The notes: generated from the sequence alone by a model not told the origin. A stretch of DNA of 64,000 bases from Siphonodentalium dalli (GCA_032622095.1 CP136061.1:36705797-36769796); one strand, 5' to 3'. Positions 1 to 10,808 are shown, numbered from the stretch's first letter. Numbers and translations: made by a program.

Positions 1-3000
1 TAAGATTTAAATAGGAATAAGGTATGTAAGATTTAAATAGGAATAAGGTATGTAAGATTTAAATAGGAATAAGGTATGTAAGATTTAACTAGGTATAAGG
101 TATGTAAGATTTAAATAGGAATAAGGTATGTAAGATTTATATAGGAATAAGGTATGTAAGATTTAAATAGGAATAAGGTATGTAAGATTTAAATAGGAAT
201 AAGGTATGTAAGATTTATATAGGAATAAGGTATGTAAGATGGTAAATAGGAATAAGGTATGTAAGATTTAACTAGGTATAAGGTATGTAAGATTTAAATA
301 GGAATAAGGTATGTAAGATTTAAATAGGAATAAGGTATGTAAGATTTATATAGGAATAAGGTATGTAAGATGGTAAATAGGAATAAGGTATGTAAGATTT
401 AACTAGGTATAAGGTATGTAAGATTTAAATAGGAATAAGGTATGTAAGATTTAAATAGGAATAAGGTATGTAAGATTTAAATAGGAATAAGGTATGTAAG
501 ATTTAAATAGGAATAATGTATGTAAGATTTAAATAGGAATAAGGTATGTAAGATTTAACTAGAAATAAGGTATGTAAGATTTAACTAGAAATAAGGTATG
601 TAAGATTTAAATAGGAATAAGGTATGTAAGATTTAACTAGAAATAAGGTATGTAAGATTTAAATAGGAATAAGGTATGTAAGATTTAAATAGGAATAAGG
701 TATGTAAGATTTATATAGGAATAAGGTATGTAAGATTTAAATAGGAATAAGGTATGTAAGATTTAACTAGGTATAAGGTATGTAAGATTTAAATAGGAAT
801 AAGGTATGTAAGATTTATATAGGAATAAGGTATGTAAGATGGTAAATAGGAATAAGGTATGTAAGATGGTAAATAGGAATAAGGTATGTAAGATTTATAT
901 AGGAATAAGGTATGTAAGATTTAAATAGGAATAAGGTATGTAAGATCTAAATAGGAATAAGGTATGTAAGATTTAAATAGGAATAAGGTATGTAAGATTT
1001 AAATAGGAATAAGGTATGTAAGATTTATATAGGAATAAGGTATGTAAGATTTAAATAGGAATAAGGTATGTAAGATTTAACTAGGTATAAGGTATGTAAG
1101 ATTTAAATAGGAATAAGGTATGTAAGATTTAAATAGGAATAAGGTATGTAAGATTTAACTAGGAATAAGGTATGTAAGATTTAAATAGGTATAAGGTATG
1201 TAAGATGGTAAATAGGAATAAGGTATGTAAGATTTAAATAGGAATAAGGTATGTAAGATTTAAATAGGAATAAGGTATGTAAGATTTAAATAGGAATAAG
1301 GTATGTAAGATTTAAATAGGAATAAGGTATGTAAGATTTAACTAGGTATAAGGTATGTAAGATTTAACTAGGTATAAGGTATGTAAGATTTAAATAGGAA
1401 TAAGGTATGTAAGATTTAACTAGGAATAAGGTATGTAAGATTTAAATAGGTATAAGGTATGTAAGATGGTAAATAGGAATAAGGTATGTAAGATTTAAAT
1501 AGGAATAAGGTATGTAAGATTTAAATAGGAATAAGGTATGTAAGATTTAAATAGGAATAAGGTATGTAAGATTTAAATAGGAATAAGGTATGTAAGATTT
1601 ATATAGGAATAAGGTATGTAAGATTTAAATAGGAATAAGGTATGTAAGATTTAAATAGGAATAAGGTATGTAAGATTTCAATAGGAATAAGGTATGTAAG
1701 ATTTCAATAGGAATAAGGTATGTAAGATTTCAATAGGAATAAGGTATGTAAGATTTCAATAGGAATAAGGTATGTAAGATTTAACTAGGAATAAGGTATG
1801 TAAGATTTAAATAGGAATAAGGTATGTAAGATTTAACTAGAAATAAGGTATGTAAGATTTAAATAGGAATAAGGTATGTAAGATTTAACTAGTAATAAGG
1901 TATGTAAGATTTAACTAGGTATAAGGTATGTAAGATTTAACTAGTAATAAGGTATGTAAGATTTAAATAGGAATAAGGTATGTAAGATTTAAATAGGAAT
2001 AAGGTATGTAAGATTTATATAGGAATAAGGTATGTAAGATTTAAATAGGAATAAGGTATGTAAGATTTATATAGGAATAAGGTATGTAAGATTTAAATAG
2101 GAATAAGGTATGTAAGATTTAACTAGAAATAAGGTATGTAAGATTTAAATAGGAATAAGGTATGTAAGATTAAAATAGGAATAAGGTATGTAAGATTTAT
2201 ATAGGAATAAGGTATGTAAGATTTAACTAGAAATAAGGTATGTAAGATTTAAATAGGAATAAGGTATGTAAGATTAAACTAGAAATAAGGTATGTAAGAT
2301 TTAACTAGGTATAAGGTATGTAAGATTTAACTAGGAATAAGGTATGTAAGATTTAAATAGGAATAAGGTATGTAAGATTTAAATAGGAATAAGGTATGTA
2401 AGATTTAACTAGAAATAAGGTATGTAAGATTTAAATAGGAATAAGGTATGTAAGATTTAACTTGGTATAAGGTATGTAAGATTTAACTAGGAATAAGGTA
2501 TGTAAGATTTATATAGGAATAAGGTATGTAAGATTTAACTAGAAATAAGGTATGTAAGATTTAACTAGAAATAAGGTATGTAAGATTTAAATAGGAATAA
2601 GGTATGTAAGATTTAACTAGAAATAAGGTATGTAAGATTTATATAGGAATAAGGTATGTAAGATTTAAATAGGAATAAGGTATGTAAGATTTAACTAGGA
2701 ATAAGGTATGTAAGATTTAAATAGGAATAAGGTATGTAAGATTTAAATAGGAATAAGGTATGTAAGATTTAACTAGAAATAAGGTATGTAAGATTTATAT
2801 AGGAATAAGGTATGTAAGATTTATATAGGAATAAGGTATGTAAGATTTATATAGGAATAAGGTATGTAAGATTTAACTAGAAATAAGGTATGTAAGATTT
2901 AAATAGGAATAAGGTATGTAAGATTTAACTAGAAATAAGGTATGTAAGATTTAAATAGGAATAAGGTATGTAAGATTTAAATAGGACTAAGGTATGTAAG

Positions 3001-4040
3001 ATTTAAATAGTAGTAAGGTATGTAAGATTTAAATAGGAATAAGGTATGTAAGATTTAAATAGCAGTAAGGTATGTAAGATTTAAATAGCAGTAAGGTATG
3101 TAAGATTTAAATAGGAATAAGGTATGTAAGATTTAAATAGTAGTAAGGTATGTAAGATTTAAATAGTAGTAAGGTATGTAAGATTTAAATAGGAATAAGG
3201 TATGTAAGATTTAAATAGGAATAAGGTATGTAAGATTTAAATAGGAATAAGGTATGTAAGATTTAAATAGGAATAAGGTATGTAAGATTTAAATAGGAAT
3301 AAGGTATGTAAGATTTAAATAGGAATAAGGTATGTAAGATTTAAATAGGAATAAGGTATGTAAGATTTAAATAGGAGTAAGGTATGTAAGATTTAAATAG
3401 GAGTAAGGTATGTAAGATTTAAATAGGAGTAAGGTATGTAAGATTTAAATAGGAGTAAGGTATGTAAGATTTAAATAGAAGTAAGGTATGTAAGATTTAA
3501 ATAGGAGTAAGGTATGTAAGATTTAAATAGGAGTAAGGTATGTAAGATTTAAATAGTAGTAAGGTATGTAAGATTTAAATAGGAATAAGGTATGTAAGAT
3601 TTAAATAGCAGTAAGGTATGTAAGATTTAAATAGCAGTAAGGTATGTAAGATTTAAATAGGAATAAGGTATGTAAGATTTAAATAGGAATAAGGTATGTA
3701 AGATTTAAATAGGAATAAGGTATGTAAGATTTAAATAGCAGTAAGGTATGTAAGATTTAAATAGGAATAAGGTATGTAAGATTTAAATAGGAATAAGGTA
3801 TGTAAGATTTAAATAGCAGTAAGGTATGTAAGATTTAAATAGCAGTAAGGTATGTAAGATTTAAATAGGAATAAGGTATGTAAGATTTAACTAGGAATAA
3901 GGTATGTAAGATTTAAATAGCAGTAAGGTATGTAAGATTTAAATAGGAATAAGGTATGTAAGATTTAAATAGCAGTAAGGTATGTAAGATTTAAATAGCA
4001 GTAAGGTATGTAAGATTTAAATAGGAATAAGGTATGTAAG
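1..4040 (+). repeat. 26 bp satellite array, left part
   Basis: Head-to-tail array. The monomer reads TAAGATTTAAATAGG followed by AATAAGGTATG (26 bp). Variants change TTAAAT to TTAACT or TTATAT, GGAAT to GAAAT, GGTAT, GCAGT or GTAGT, or insert one base (GGTAAAT type, 27 bp). From about 2990 to 4040 the GCAGT and GTAGT variants dominate, and the same variants continue at 12018 beyond the inserted retrotransposon, so the two parts were one array. No reading frame of any length exists because 26 is not a multiple of three and TAA/TAG occur in each monomer. Function is unknown; arrays like this are typical of heterochromatin. Confidence 0.98.
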
Positions 4041-4045
4041 ATTTA

Positions 4046-4277
4046 TAACCCCGATTTAGCAAGAGATAAAATGAGAGACAATTGATGCAAGTAAGGACTA
4101 CCTTTATATAGTGATATCCAAAACATGATATAACAACGGTGTGGAAAAAGGTAGCCGAAGAATAAAAACATAAACAGTGGGTTCAAATAACGCAGTGATA
4201 TCCAAAACATGATATAACAACGGTGTGGAAAAAGGTAGCCGAAGAATAAAAACATAAACAGTGGGTTCAAATAACAC
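4046..4277 (-). repeat. Split direct repeat B2 with an internal 84 bp tandem duplication
   Basis: Positions 4046-4193 match 5053-5200 (B1) with an offset of 1007 and no difference that I can see. In this copy only, 4110-4193 is followed by a second copy at 4194-4277 (one difference seen, G4192 against A4276). The duplication creates a repeated short peptide on the minus strand, but this is not a gene. B2 forms the 3' end of the element next to the satellite. Confidence 0.85.
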
Positions 4278-4635
4278 CACGTAAGTTCCAACTGGTATAG
4301 CAACAGCAAGCATTAAGTGAATGCTTCGAGTTAGTGTGTGTTGCTACCCTAGGAGGAACCGATAAACATTGGCAAAAGAGCCAATAAAAGGAGGATTAAC
4401 TTTTATACAACCACAGTAAAACCGGATGTCCTTGCGAAATAAGAAAAGTTAGAAAGTTGAATGCAAGACCAAAGGAAATGTGTCATGGGATGAAAAATTT
4501 AATTTGTTAGATTACGCTTTGAATAATTTAAATAGAACCAGGCATCATTTCCCAGCGACATCCGGAAAACTGTGTTAACCATGAAAAAATTTCCACATCC
4601 GAGCGAGGAGAGGGGGATGATGGGGTGGTGGTGGG
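4278..4635. other. Unmatched spacer between A2 and B2
   Basis: This 358 bp stretch lies between the two direct repeats, where simple Ngaro models put A2 and B2 side by side. It matches neither the sequence inside B1 (5201 onward) nor the sequence inside A1 (below 11600). It has a G-rich patch at 4608-4635 and no coding frame of note. It may be part of a longer B repeat whose B1 partner was lost, or a later insertion. Confidence 0.6.
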
Positions 4636-5052
4636 AGAAAATATTGTAGAGCAATTAATTATGCGACTTCGCACCTGAAGAAAATTTTTGTGAAAGAAAG
4701 TGCGTAGATGTTTACTTGGTGTCTACATGCGCACTATAAAAATAGTTCCAGGAGAAGAGACTATCATGTCCTGGAAATTAAAATTAAGAAACTCCAACTA
4801 TGTTTATTATAACCATAGTTGTTTGAATAAAGCTAACGAATAATGTTTTGACAAAACAATATAATTACCGAGATTATTGCACCACATTGCATCAGCTTGT
4901 CATCGGATGATTGTCGGAAAAACAGTGCTGCGGTCACTTCTCGTAAATTCTCGCGGCGCGAGATGTGTGACTGTAAGCGCGAAATATGAATTTAAAATAC
5001 CAGCCGCATCGGGGATATAAATCCATTGGACCTCTGTTCCAATGGTAATTTA
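4636..5052 (-). repeat. Split direct repeat A2
   Basis: Identical by eye to 11601-12017 (offset 6965) over 417 bp. It contains four short perfect inverted repeats: TTCCAGGA/TCCTGGAA (4746-4776), CAACTATG/CATAGTTG (4795-4821), TCTCGC/GCGAGA (4949-4963) and CCATTGGA/TCCAATGG (5023-5045). The last lies two bases from the ATTTA junction (5048-5052) with B1. Confidence 0.92.
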
Positions 5053-5200
5053 TAACCCCGATTTAGCAAGAGATAAAATGAGAGACAATTGATGCAAGTA
5101 AGGACTACCTTTATATAGTGATATCCAAAACATGATATAACAACGGTGTGGAAAAAGGTAGCCGAAGAATAAAAACATAAACAGTGGGTTCAAATAACGC
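5048..5200 (-). repeat. Split direct repeat B1 and internal B1/A2 junction
   Basis: Matches 4041-4193. ATTTA at 5048-5052 joins A2 and B1 and reads directly into TAACCCCG, exactly as ATTTA at the left edge of the element (4041-4045) does. The internal junction therefore shows what the joined ends of a circular form would look like. Beyond 5200 the similarity to B2 stops. Confidence 0.88.
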
Positions 5201-5573
5201 CACGAGACGAGAGCAAGTACCAAACTTGTACGAGACTCAACCCACTGAATGGGGGAGTGGGGGGCCCAAAAATCTCGACGCTCGGAAGATGAAACCTCAT
5301 ATCACAACTGATGTAGCACCATTAAAGCACGAGGTAGGTATTAAGTAATGATATGTATAAAAATATACAAGTAATGCCCAAAACAAAATTAAAGCGGTTG
5401 AACATATTGTAACTGACTAGGTATGAAGCACTTATGTAACCAATACTGACGAACACTGGACGGATGACCTAGAAAGACTTGGTAGGTTATGAAACCAGTA
5501 AAATGACATATGAAAAAGGATGAAACAATAAATCGTAATGGATGAGCTTGTAAGAAAAAAGTCCAGGTCCAAC
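5201..5573. other. 3' untranslated part of the retrotransposon
   Basis: Between the recombinase stop and B1 (minus-strand order). No open frame or repeat is recognisable apart from a G-rich patch at 5249-5265. Confidence 0.5.
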
Positions 5574-6545
5574 CTAATTCTGAGATAGGGGAGAAGATCT
5601 AATGTAGCGATGAAAAGCATTAGATTTCCAACGACCCATCCTTCTGATTTGAGAATCAGAATAACCTAACTCTGCTGCCCAAGTTGCCGCCCCAATGCGG
5701 AAACTGTGTGTTAAGAACAGACTTGAGCTAAGGTTACAAATATGTAAGCATTGTTTCAGAAAATCATTGAGTTGTCTACGAAGTAGAGGCCGGCCATCAG
5801 GGTATGCAAAGAGGGGGCCCGGCAGGTCTCCCCGTAACTGTAAAAAGGAACTGAGATTGTTGACTGGACACGTTTTGGAGGCTGTTTGGCGAAACAAACG
5901 AATGTAATGAGGCTGATTGTCTGTGTTATGCTTGAAATATTTGAAAACAATAGTAATGTCCAAAGTGTCCAAAATAATATCACTGAATTGTAGCACTTTG
6001 TCACTGTTAGCCCAGGTGTTTGGACAAATTTCACCCATACGAGCCATGGCAAAAAATGCTGTTGTAAAAACTGCTGATAATAATTTTTGTGCGTAATTGG
6101 AAATTCCCAGATTTGGTATAGCAGATAAAAGCTTACTGAGAATATTCAAGGTAACCGGTAATCGTGCATCGCAGACTGGGTGAAGTTTGCGTATTGCAGT
6201 TAAAATTTTTCTCACTAAAAATGATTGGGTTGGATCTGGAGCATTTCTTACTTTATGTACAAACGCAATGGCTGACATTGCACTAGTAATTGTGCTAGAT
6301 GACAAACCTTTGTTGTATAAATAAGAAATGAATAAACATATAATATCAACTGACAATGGAATGTTTAAAGATAGGTCTGTATGATGACTAAAGGATACCA
6401 GATGATTCCAAGCAGTTGAGTACTGTTTTCTCGTTGCAGTAGCCAGTGAATGTGAATATAAAAAATTTAAAGTTTCAGTAAGCTCCGTAATGTGAGCTCG
6501 ACTGGCAGACTGAATGATACCTCCTGAAAAAAAGGGAAAAGATGC
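5574..6545 (-). CDS. Tyrosine recombinase of the Ngaro-like element
   Basis: Cuts and rejoins DNA through a tyrosine, integrating the circular cDNA. The frame is open from just after a stop at 6546-6548 to the TAG at 5574-5576. Counting from Ser/Val near 6356 (260 residues), the catalytic set is complete: Arg106 (in MARMGE), His217 and Arg220 (in HSFR), Trp243 (GRW) and Tyr251 (HRYIR). The part above 6356 encodes a normal N-terminal core-binding region (it includes LATATRKQY), so the real protein begins upstream. No ATG exists in frame before an internal Met well inside the domain; the codon at 6354-6356 is TTG. The frame overlaps the RT frame by about 80 bp in the -1 frame and is probably made by frameshifting at 6527-6533. 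Confidence 0.9.
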   Translation of the reverse strand, partial: ASFPFFSGGIIQSASRAHITELTETLNFLYSHSLATATRKQYSTAWNHLVSFSHHTDLSLNIPLSVDIICLFISYLYNKGLSSSTITSAMSAIAFVHKVRNAPDPTQSFLVRKILTAIRKLHPVCDARLPVTLNILSKLLSAIPNLGISNYAQKLLSAVFTTAFFAMARMGEICPNTWANSDKVLQFSDIILDTLDITIVFKYFKHNTDNQPHYIRLFRQTASKTCPVNNLSSFLQLRGDLPGPLFAYPDGRPLLRRQLNDFLKQCLHICNLSSSLFLTHSFRIGAATWAAELGYSDSQIRRMGRWKSNAFHRYIRSSPLSQN

Positions 6546-8308
6546 TTAAAGCGTTCCAACTTCCCTCGGCTCAAGAGATCCGCTCTTTCGTTACAAATGC
6601 CACTAATATGACGAGCTTTGAATAAGATGTTATGTTTTAGACAGGTCAAAACGAGATGTCTTAAAAGAATTAACAAATGTTTATCCCTGGTCGTTTGACG
6701 GTTAATGATAGCAACAACTGCAATATTATCACAATAGAATAACACGCAGCTATTTTTCAATAGGTGCGCCCAAATGTGTAGACCTAACACAATAGGATAA
6801 AATTCTAGTACTGTAATATTCAATAATTGTTCGGTACGTGACCATGTCGAAGAAAAGTACTCATGCTGGAAGATGGCGCCAAAGCCCACAGATGCCGCCG
6901 CATCTGTGTAAAAAGTCAACGACTGAGATGTCGCCCAATGGCGGTCTATGAACAATGAGGTACCGTTGAAGTGTTCGAGAAAAAGAAGCCAAATTTGTAA
7001 ATCCTCTTTGACTTCTTTTGTCAAACGTATTCGGTGGTGCAGTTTTGAAATTCCCATAGTTCTGTTAATAAGACGCCTCAAAAATACCCGTCCGGGTTGA
7101 ATAACTGAACAGGTAAAATTCAGTAAGCCAATAATGGACAGAAATTCACGTAAAGTAGCCTTGTTTTTTAACAATAAAATATTGATCTTAGCCATGCACG
7201 TGATTAATTTGTCGTGTGGAAGAGAGGCTGTCATGTTAACTGTGTCCAATTGAATCCCTAAAAATGTAATACAGGTTGTGGGTGAAACAGTTTTTTCGGA
7301 TGCTATGGGCACCCCCAAATGTTGACACATATTGAGAAAAGATGATAAATAAGCTTCACAAATGGCTCTAGTGGGAGCTAGGAAAATAAAATCGTCTAAG
7401 TAGTGGACAGAATTGCGTATATCAAGTTTGTTATGTGCAATCCACTCAAGTGATGAGCTGAATGCCTCAAAATTGTGACAGCTTGAAGAGGCCCCCATTG
7501 GCATGCATTTATCGAAATAATAACTGCCCTCAAATTTGAAGCCAAGAAGGTGATAATCCTCAGGGTGTGATGCGAGGACCCTAAAAGCAGAAAGAATATC
7601 AACCTTCGAACAGAAACAGCCCTGTGGTAGCTTCTGAATACAGTTAATGGCATGCTGAATTGACGCGTATGAAACAGATTTGAATTCGGGAAGAATGTGG
7701 TCATTCACAGAACTACCCTGTGGAAAGGATAAGTTATGAATCATCCTGTATTCACCCGGTAGTTTTTTTGGAACCACACCGATTGGCGAAACTATGAAAT
7801 TGTCAAATGGGGGTTGCGTAAACGGACCAGCAATTCGCCCCATTTCAAGTTCTTTCAACAATTTCTTTTGGACCACTAGAGGATGTTCTAAAGCCGATTT
7901 AAGATTCTTTGAATTGTGAAACATAAGAACACCCCGGACACCCAGTCTAAAGCCATCAGTGAAGCCTGAAATTAAAAAATCACGTTTCTGTTTATTGTAA
8001 CCCTGTAAAAGTTCATTTAACAGAAGTACCCGGACTGGTGTTGGCAGTTTTCGTTTGTTTGAAGGGCCGATTGGTTTGTGATGGTGAGTTATTGAAATTT
8101 CCCCCGCGGCTTTTGTTTCGCCGGGGACAACGCACGAAACTATGTGCTTGCTTGCACAGGTAGCAGTCATGGGAAAAATTGCAGCCATTGCAATTCTTTC
8201 CCCTGTGAAAATCCCAGCAGAACCCGTGAGGGATTGTTGAGCGAGACTTGTTTGAGTTTTGAAAACGTGACTTTGATCTGTCCGAAACATTAATAGATGT
8301 TGGGACAT
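6467..8308 (-). CDS. Reverse transcriptase / RNase H of the Ngaro-like element
   Basis: Copies element RNA into DNA and removes the RNA strand. The frame is open from 8329 (GTG); the first ATG is at 8308 and another at 8290. Numbering from 8329 (620 residues), the RT core spans about 180-365 with RMIHNLS at 195-201, catalytic Asp244 (KVDILSAF) and YLDD at 310-313. RNase H follows with Asp476 (YTDAAAS), Glu509, Asp534 (YCDN) and Asp584 (NERADLLSR). These motif spellings are those of DIRS-order elements. The first 100 residues overlap the 3' end of gag in the +1 frame, so RT is made either by +1 (or -2) frameshifting or by separate initiation. No methyltransferase domain follows. Confidence 0.93.
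   Translation of the reverse strand: MSQHLLMFRTDQSHVFKTQTSLAQQSLTGSAGIFTGERIAMAAIFPMTATCASKHIVSCVVPGETKAAGEISITHHHKPIGPSNKRKLPTPVRVLLLNELLQGYNKQKRDFLISGFTDGFRLGVRGVLMFHNSKNLKSALEHPLVVQKKLLKELEMGRIAGPFTQPPFDNFIVSPIGVVPKKLPGEYRMIHNLSFPQGSSVNDHILPEFKSVSYASIQHAINCIQKLPQGCFCSKVDILSAFRVLASHPEDYHLLGFKFEGSYYFDKCMPMGASSSCHNFEAFSSSLEWIAHNKLDIRNSVHYLDDFIFLAPTRAICEAYLSSFLNMCQHLGVPIASEKTVSPTTCITFLGIQLDTVNMTASLPHDKLITCMAKINILLLKNKATLREFLSIIGLLNFTCSVIQPGRVFLRRLINRTMGISKLHHRIRLTKEVKEDLQIWLLFLEHFNGTSLFIDRHWATSQSLTFYTDAAASVGFGAIFQHEYFSSTWSRTEQLLNITVLEFYPIVLGLHIWAHLLKNSCVLFYCDNIAVVAIINRQTTRDKHLLILLRHLVLTCLKHNILFKARHISGICNERADLLSRGKLERFKHLFPFFQEVSFSLPVELTLRSLLKL
6527..6533 (-). promoter_or_regulatory. Putative -1 ribosomal frameshift site (T7 heptamer)
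   Basis: The minus strand reads CCT TTT TTT CAG in the RT frame (codons 599-602), so the last T of CCT plus two TTT codons form a T TTT TTT heptamer in the X XXY YYZ phase. A -1 slip leads into TCA in the recombinase frame, which is open from 6545. The RT frame continues to a stop at 6467-6469. Phase, position in the overlap and absence of a recombinase ATG agree; a stimulatory RNA structure was not assessed. Confidence 0.6.
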
Positions 8309-9470
8309 TAGCTGCCAGCATAGGCACACGAGGAGCCGCTTGCATGTACAGCTCCCATTGAATGTGATCCCAAGCCAAACTCGCGTTAAATTGTCTCATC
8401 AACCGAAACTGTCGATCATAAAATGACCAATTGTAGCCAGATCGTGCCATTCGACGAATGCGCATCATATAGCTAAGCAATTTGCCAATCTGATCCGGGT
8501 AACGGGAAATGTAAATTATCATAAAAATAATGAAGGCATCCAGCCATTGGCCGATGTCATTTATTGATTTTGTGGGTTTCGGTTGTAGGAAAAAGGCCTG
8601 AGCACCAGGGATACCTGTGTTAAACGAGACTGGTACGTTATCAATATGTTCGAATTCAGGCAGTAAAGAAAATAGTGGGACAAATTCATTGGCCCAAATT
8701 TGCGATCTGAGTTTCAAAGGCACGTGAGCCTCTAAAGGTGAAGCCAGCGAAACAAATTCTAGACGATTCGTACCCGCGTCAACTGGAATGTTTGTTCGTA
8801 AGTCTGGGTTAGCAGTGGATTGGTAGGGTGGTAACGACGGCTGAAGACCAGGAATGTTACGGATCGTACCGGCGTCCAGTGGAATGTCTGGGTTGGATGA
8901 TAAAGTTTGGTAGGAAGGCATCGACGGCTGCAGTCCATGAACAGACAGACATTCAGGAAACGCGGAGGCAGACACAGTCTGAGCAGGCACACTGACCATA
9001 TCGGCTACCATTGGAAAGTTGGTTCTACAGTCTGGGTTTGATGCTAACGTTTGGTAGTTAGGCATCGAATGCTGAAGTCCTATAGGAGCCGATGATATCG
9101 GTGGAGCAGACATCAAAGTCCAAGGCAAAGCCGACACTGTGGTGGTGATAGCTGGAGTGGACGACCACGAAGAACTAATAACAGTTGATGGCACCGTGAA
9201 AGTGCGCGATGATAAAGCCGGAAACAGTGAGTCAGCTGTTACAGGTCTGAAAGGCCCGGGCAAAGCCGAGGCCGGAAGAGCTGATAAAGTACCGGGATAA
9301 TGCAGCACGTTCGAACTAGGAACAGCGGACGGAACTGAGAGATAAGCCGGCGGTGGTGGTGGCACCGAAATAGCAGCTGATGTGGAGCTTGGAACTTGGC
9401 TGCGAAGTTGTCTGCGAGCACCGGGTGGACGACCCCTACGCTTTGGAGTGGTAGTAGGTCTGGCAGACAT
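8013..9470 (-). CDS. Gag-like nucleocapsid protein with AT-hook-like N terminus
   Basis: Structural RNA-binding protein of the element, 485 residues from an ATG at 9470. Residues 10-20 are KRRGRPPGARR, an AT-hook-like basic motif. Residues 30-260 are rich in Pro and Ser with three imperfect repeats built on GLQxSMPxYQTL and SNPD. A conserved helical block follows (GQWLDAF, ISRYPDQ, WSFYDRQFRLMRQF), usual for DIRS-order Gag. Residues 418-448 hold Cys/His knuckles, CxxxxxxxxCxxCxxxH then CxxCxxxHxxxxC, with a basic tail. The 3' end overlaps RT by about 300 bp in another frame. Confidence 0.87.
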   Translation of the reverse strand: MSARPTTTPKRRGRPPGARRQLRSQVPSSTSAAISVPPPPPAYLSVPSAVPSSNVLHYPGTLSALPASALPGPFRPVTADSLFPALSSRTFTVPSTVISSSWSSTPAITTTVSALPWTLMSAPPISSAPIGLQHSMPNYQTLASNPDCRTNFPMVADMVSVPAQTVSASAFPECLSVHGLQPSMPSYQTLSSNPDIPLDAGTIRNIPGLQPSLPPYQSTANPDLRTNIPVDAGTNRLEFVSLASPLEAHVPLKLRSQIWANEFVPLFSLLPEFEHIDNVPVSFNTGIPGAQAFFLQPKPTKSINDIGQWLDAFIIFMIIYISRYPDQIGKLLSYMMRIRRMARSGYNWSFYDRQFRLMRQFNASLAWDHIQWELYMQAAPRVPMLAANVPTSINVSDRSKSRFQNSNKSRSTIPHGFCWDFHRGKNCNGCNFSHDCYLCKQAHSFVRCPRRNKSRGGNFNNSPSQTNRPFKQTKTANTSPGTSVK

Positions 9471-10098
9471 GATGATTGATGAGGTGCAAATACTTTAATA
9501 GCCACAGGCTGTATACTGTAAAAGAAAAATCAGACAACGAGTAAAGTTGTCAAGAACAATGTTATACGCTATTGTCCGAACCAACGAGTCGGGAAACTCA
9601 ATACGCAAATGGGTTCTTGATAAAAGTAAACTTTTTTATTTATTCAACACCCACATTTGTACGTATATAGTAATGCCGACATTAAATTAAAAAAGATGCA
9701 ATTTGCAACTTTTAATTAGGATTGCATTCGCTTAAAAGTATATCTCTAAAACTGATACATGTGAATGACCGATGACGTCATAGCAGAGGGGGCATTACTT
9801 CAAAAGAAATGTGCTTCACTGATCAAGATCAGAATAAGTGTACCGGGTATATTAAGCACAAGTAAATGCCCCCATATTACATAAGGTAATATGAAAAACA
9901 GAGATAAACCGACAGTTGCAGCTTCACATTCAAATTAATCTAAGCATGCTCAAGCACTATCACCAACGGCGAAAGGAAAAATGCAGTCATACATGTATAT
10001 AACCAGATGACCCACAATGAAGAAATGTAAATGGAAAGGTTCCCAAAACCACTCTGCCCAACCACCTCTGCTGCCGAATGTGAGGACAACGATGGGTG

Positions 10099-10137
<39 letters not shown>

Positions 10138-10808
10138 TATTTATTATTTTTATTATTTATTAATTTTTTTTTTTTTTTATTAATACTATTAAGAACATGA
10201 CAAGTACATGTAGCCGGAACCTCTCCACAATGATTCTGTAATCAAATAATATAACAGATCTCTCCACCAATGTGATGTGGAGCATGATGATAAAGAATGT
10301 TAAGCTGGTAAAGAAGAGCGAAAGACAGAAATTGTAAGCTATGAAAGCACAGTTTGTGAAAATCTGCAAGTCAAAGCAGCAGAATAATAATTCTGCACCG
10401 TAAAACATAGAATTTCAACCATTTTGCTCTATATCCCAGATGAACGACTAATTTTATAACAAAATTGGCTTTATATGGTTATGAGTGAAGCCGATATTAA
10501 AATGAAGTAGCATAAACTATATGCTAAAAATAGTTCACCGGTATGTCAAATCCAATGAAATGTCAATTTTTTAATTATTATATTTATTTTATTTTGTGTA
10601 ACAAAGAGCAAAATGGAAGAAAACGGCAAGGCGTATGACAACACAGATAATCAACTTACAACATGCAAAGCAGTAGGAGTCGCAGACTCAAGCTGGGTGA
10701 CATTTCGGCACCCGCCGCCAAGCTCAATTATTACACCGAAATAAAAACACTGGGAGTAAGCTCCACAGGAATGAGGTCACGATGACATAAATGAATGGCC
10801 GACATGAA
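9471..10808. other. Non-coding spacer between SGNH ORF and gag, with A/T tracts
   Basis: About 1.34 kb without a convincing frame. On the + strand there is a 28-base T run at 10103-10130 and a 15-base T run at 10164-10178 separated by pure A/T sequence; on the coding (minus) strand these are poly(A)-like tracts some 630-700 bp downstream of the SGNH stop, with AATAAA-like words between them. An 82-codon minus-strand frame here (10160-10408) is low-complexity and not accepted as a gene. Confidence 0.6.
10103..10178 (-). repeat. Paired poly(A)-like tracts downstream of SGNH ORF
   Basis: T28 at 10103-10130 and T15 at 10164-10178 on the + strand, joined by A/T-only sequence. On the element's sense strand they read as A tracts. 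They could be the remnant of a retroposed mRNA tail or a simple A-rich expansion. Confidence 0.7.

Noticed and set aside
1-4040. Regular short repeats as a possible CRISPR array
   Set aside because: The whole 26 bp unit is conserved and adjacent; there are no unique spacers and no cas genes, and the context is eukaryotic.
4043-4313. Small minus-strand frames in B2
   Set aside because: They arise from the 84 bp duplication (28-codon repeat), are not present in B1, and show no domain.
5695-5907. Plus-strand frame opposite the recombinase
   Set aside because: Antisense shadow of a conserved domain on the other strand.
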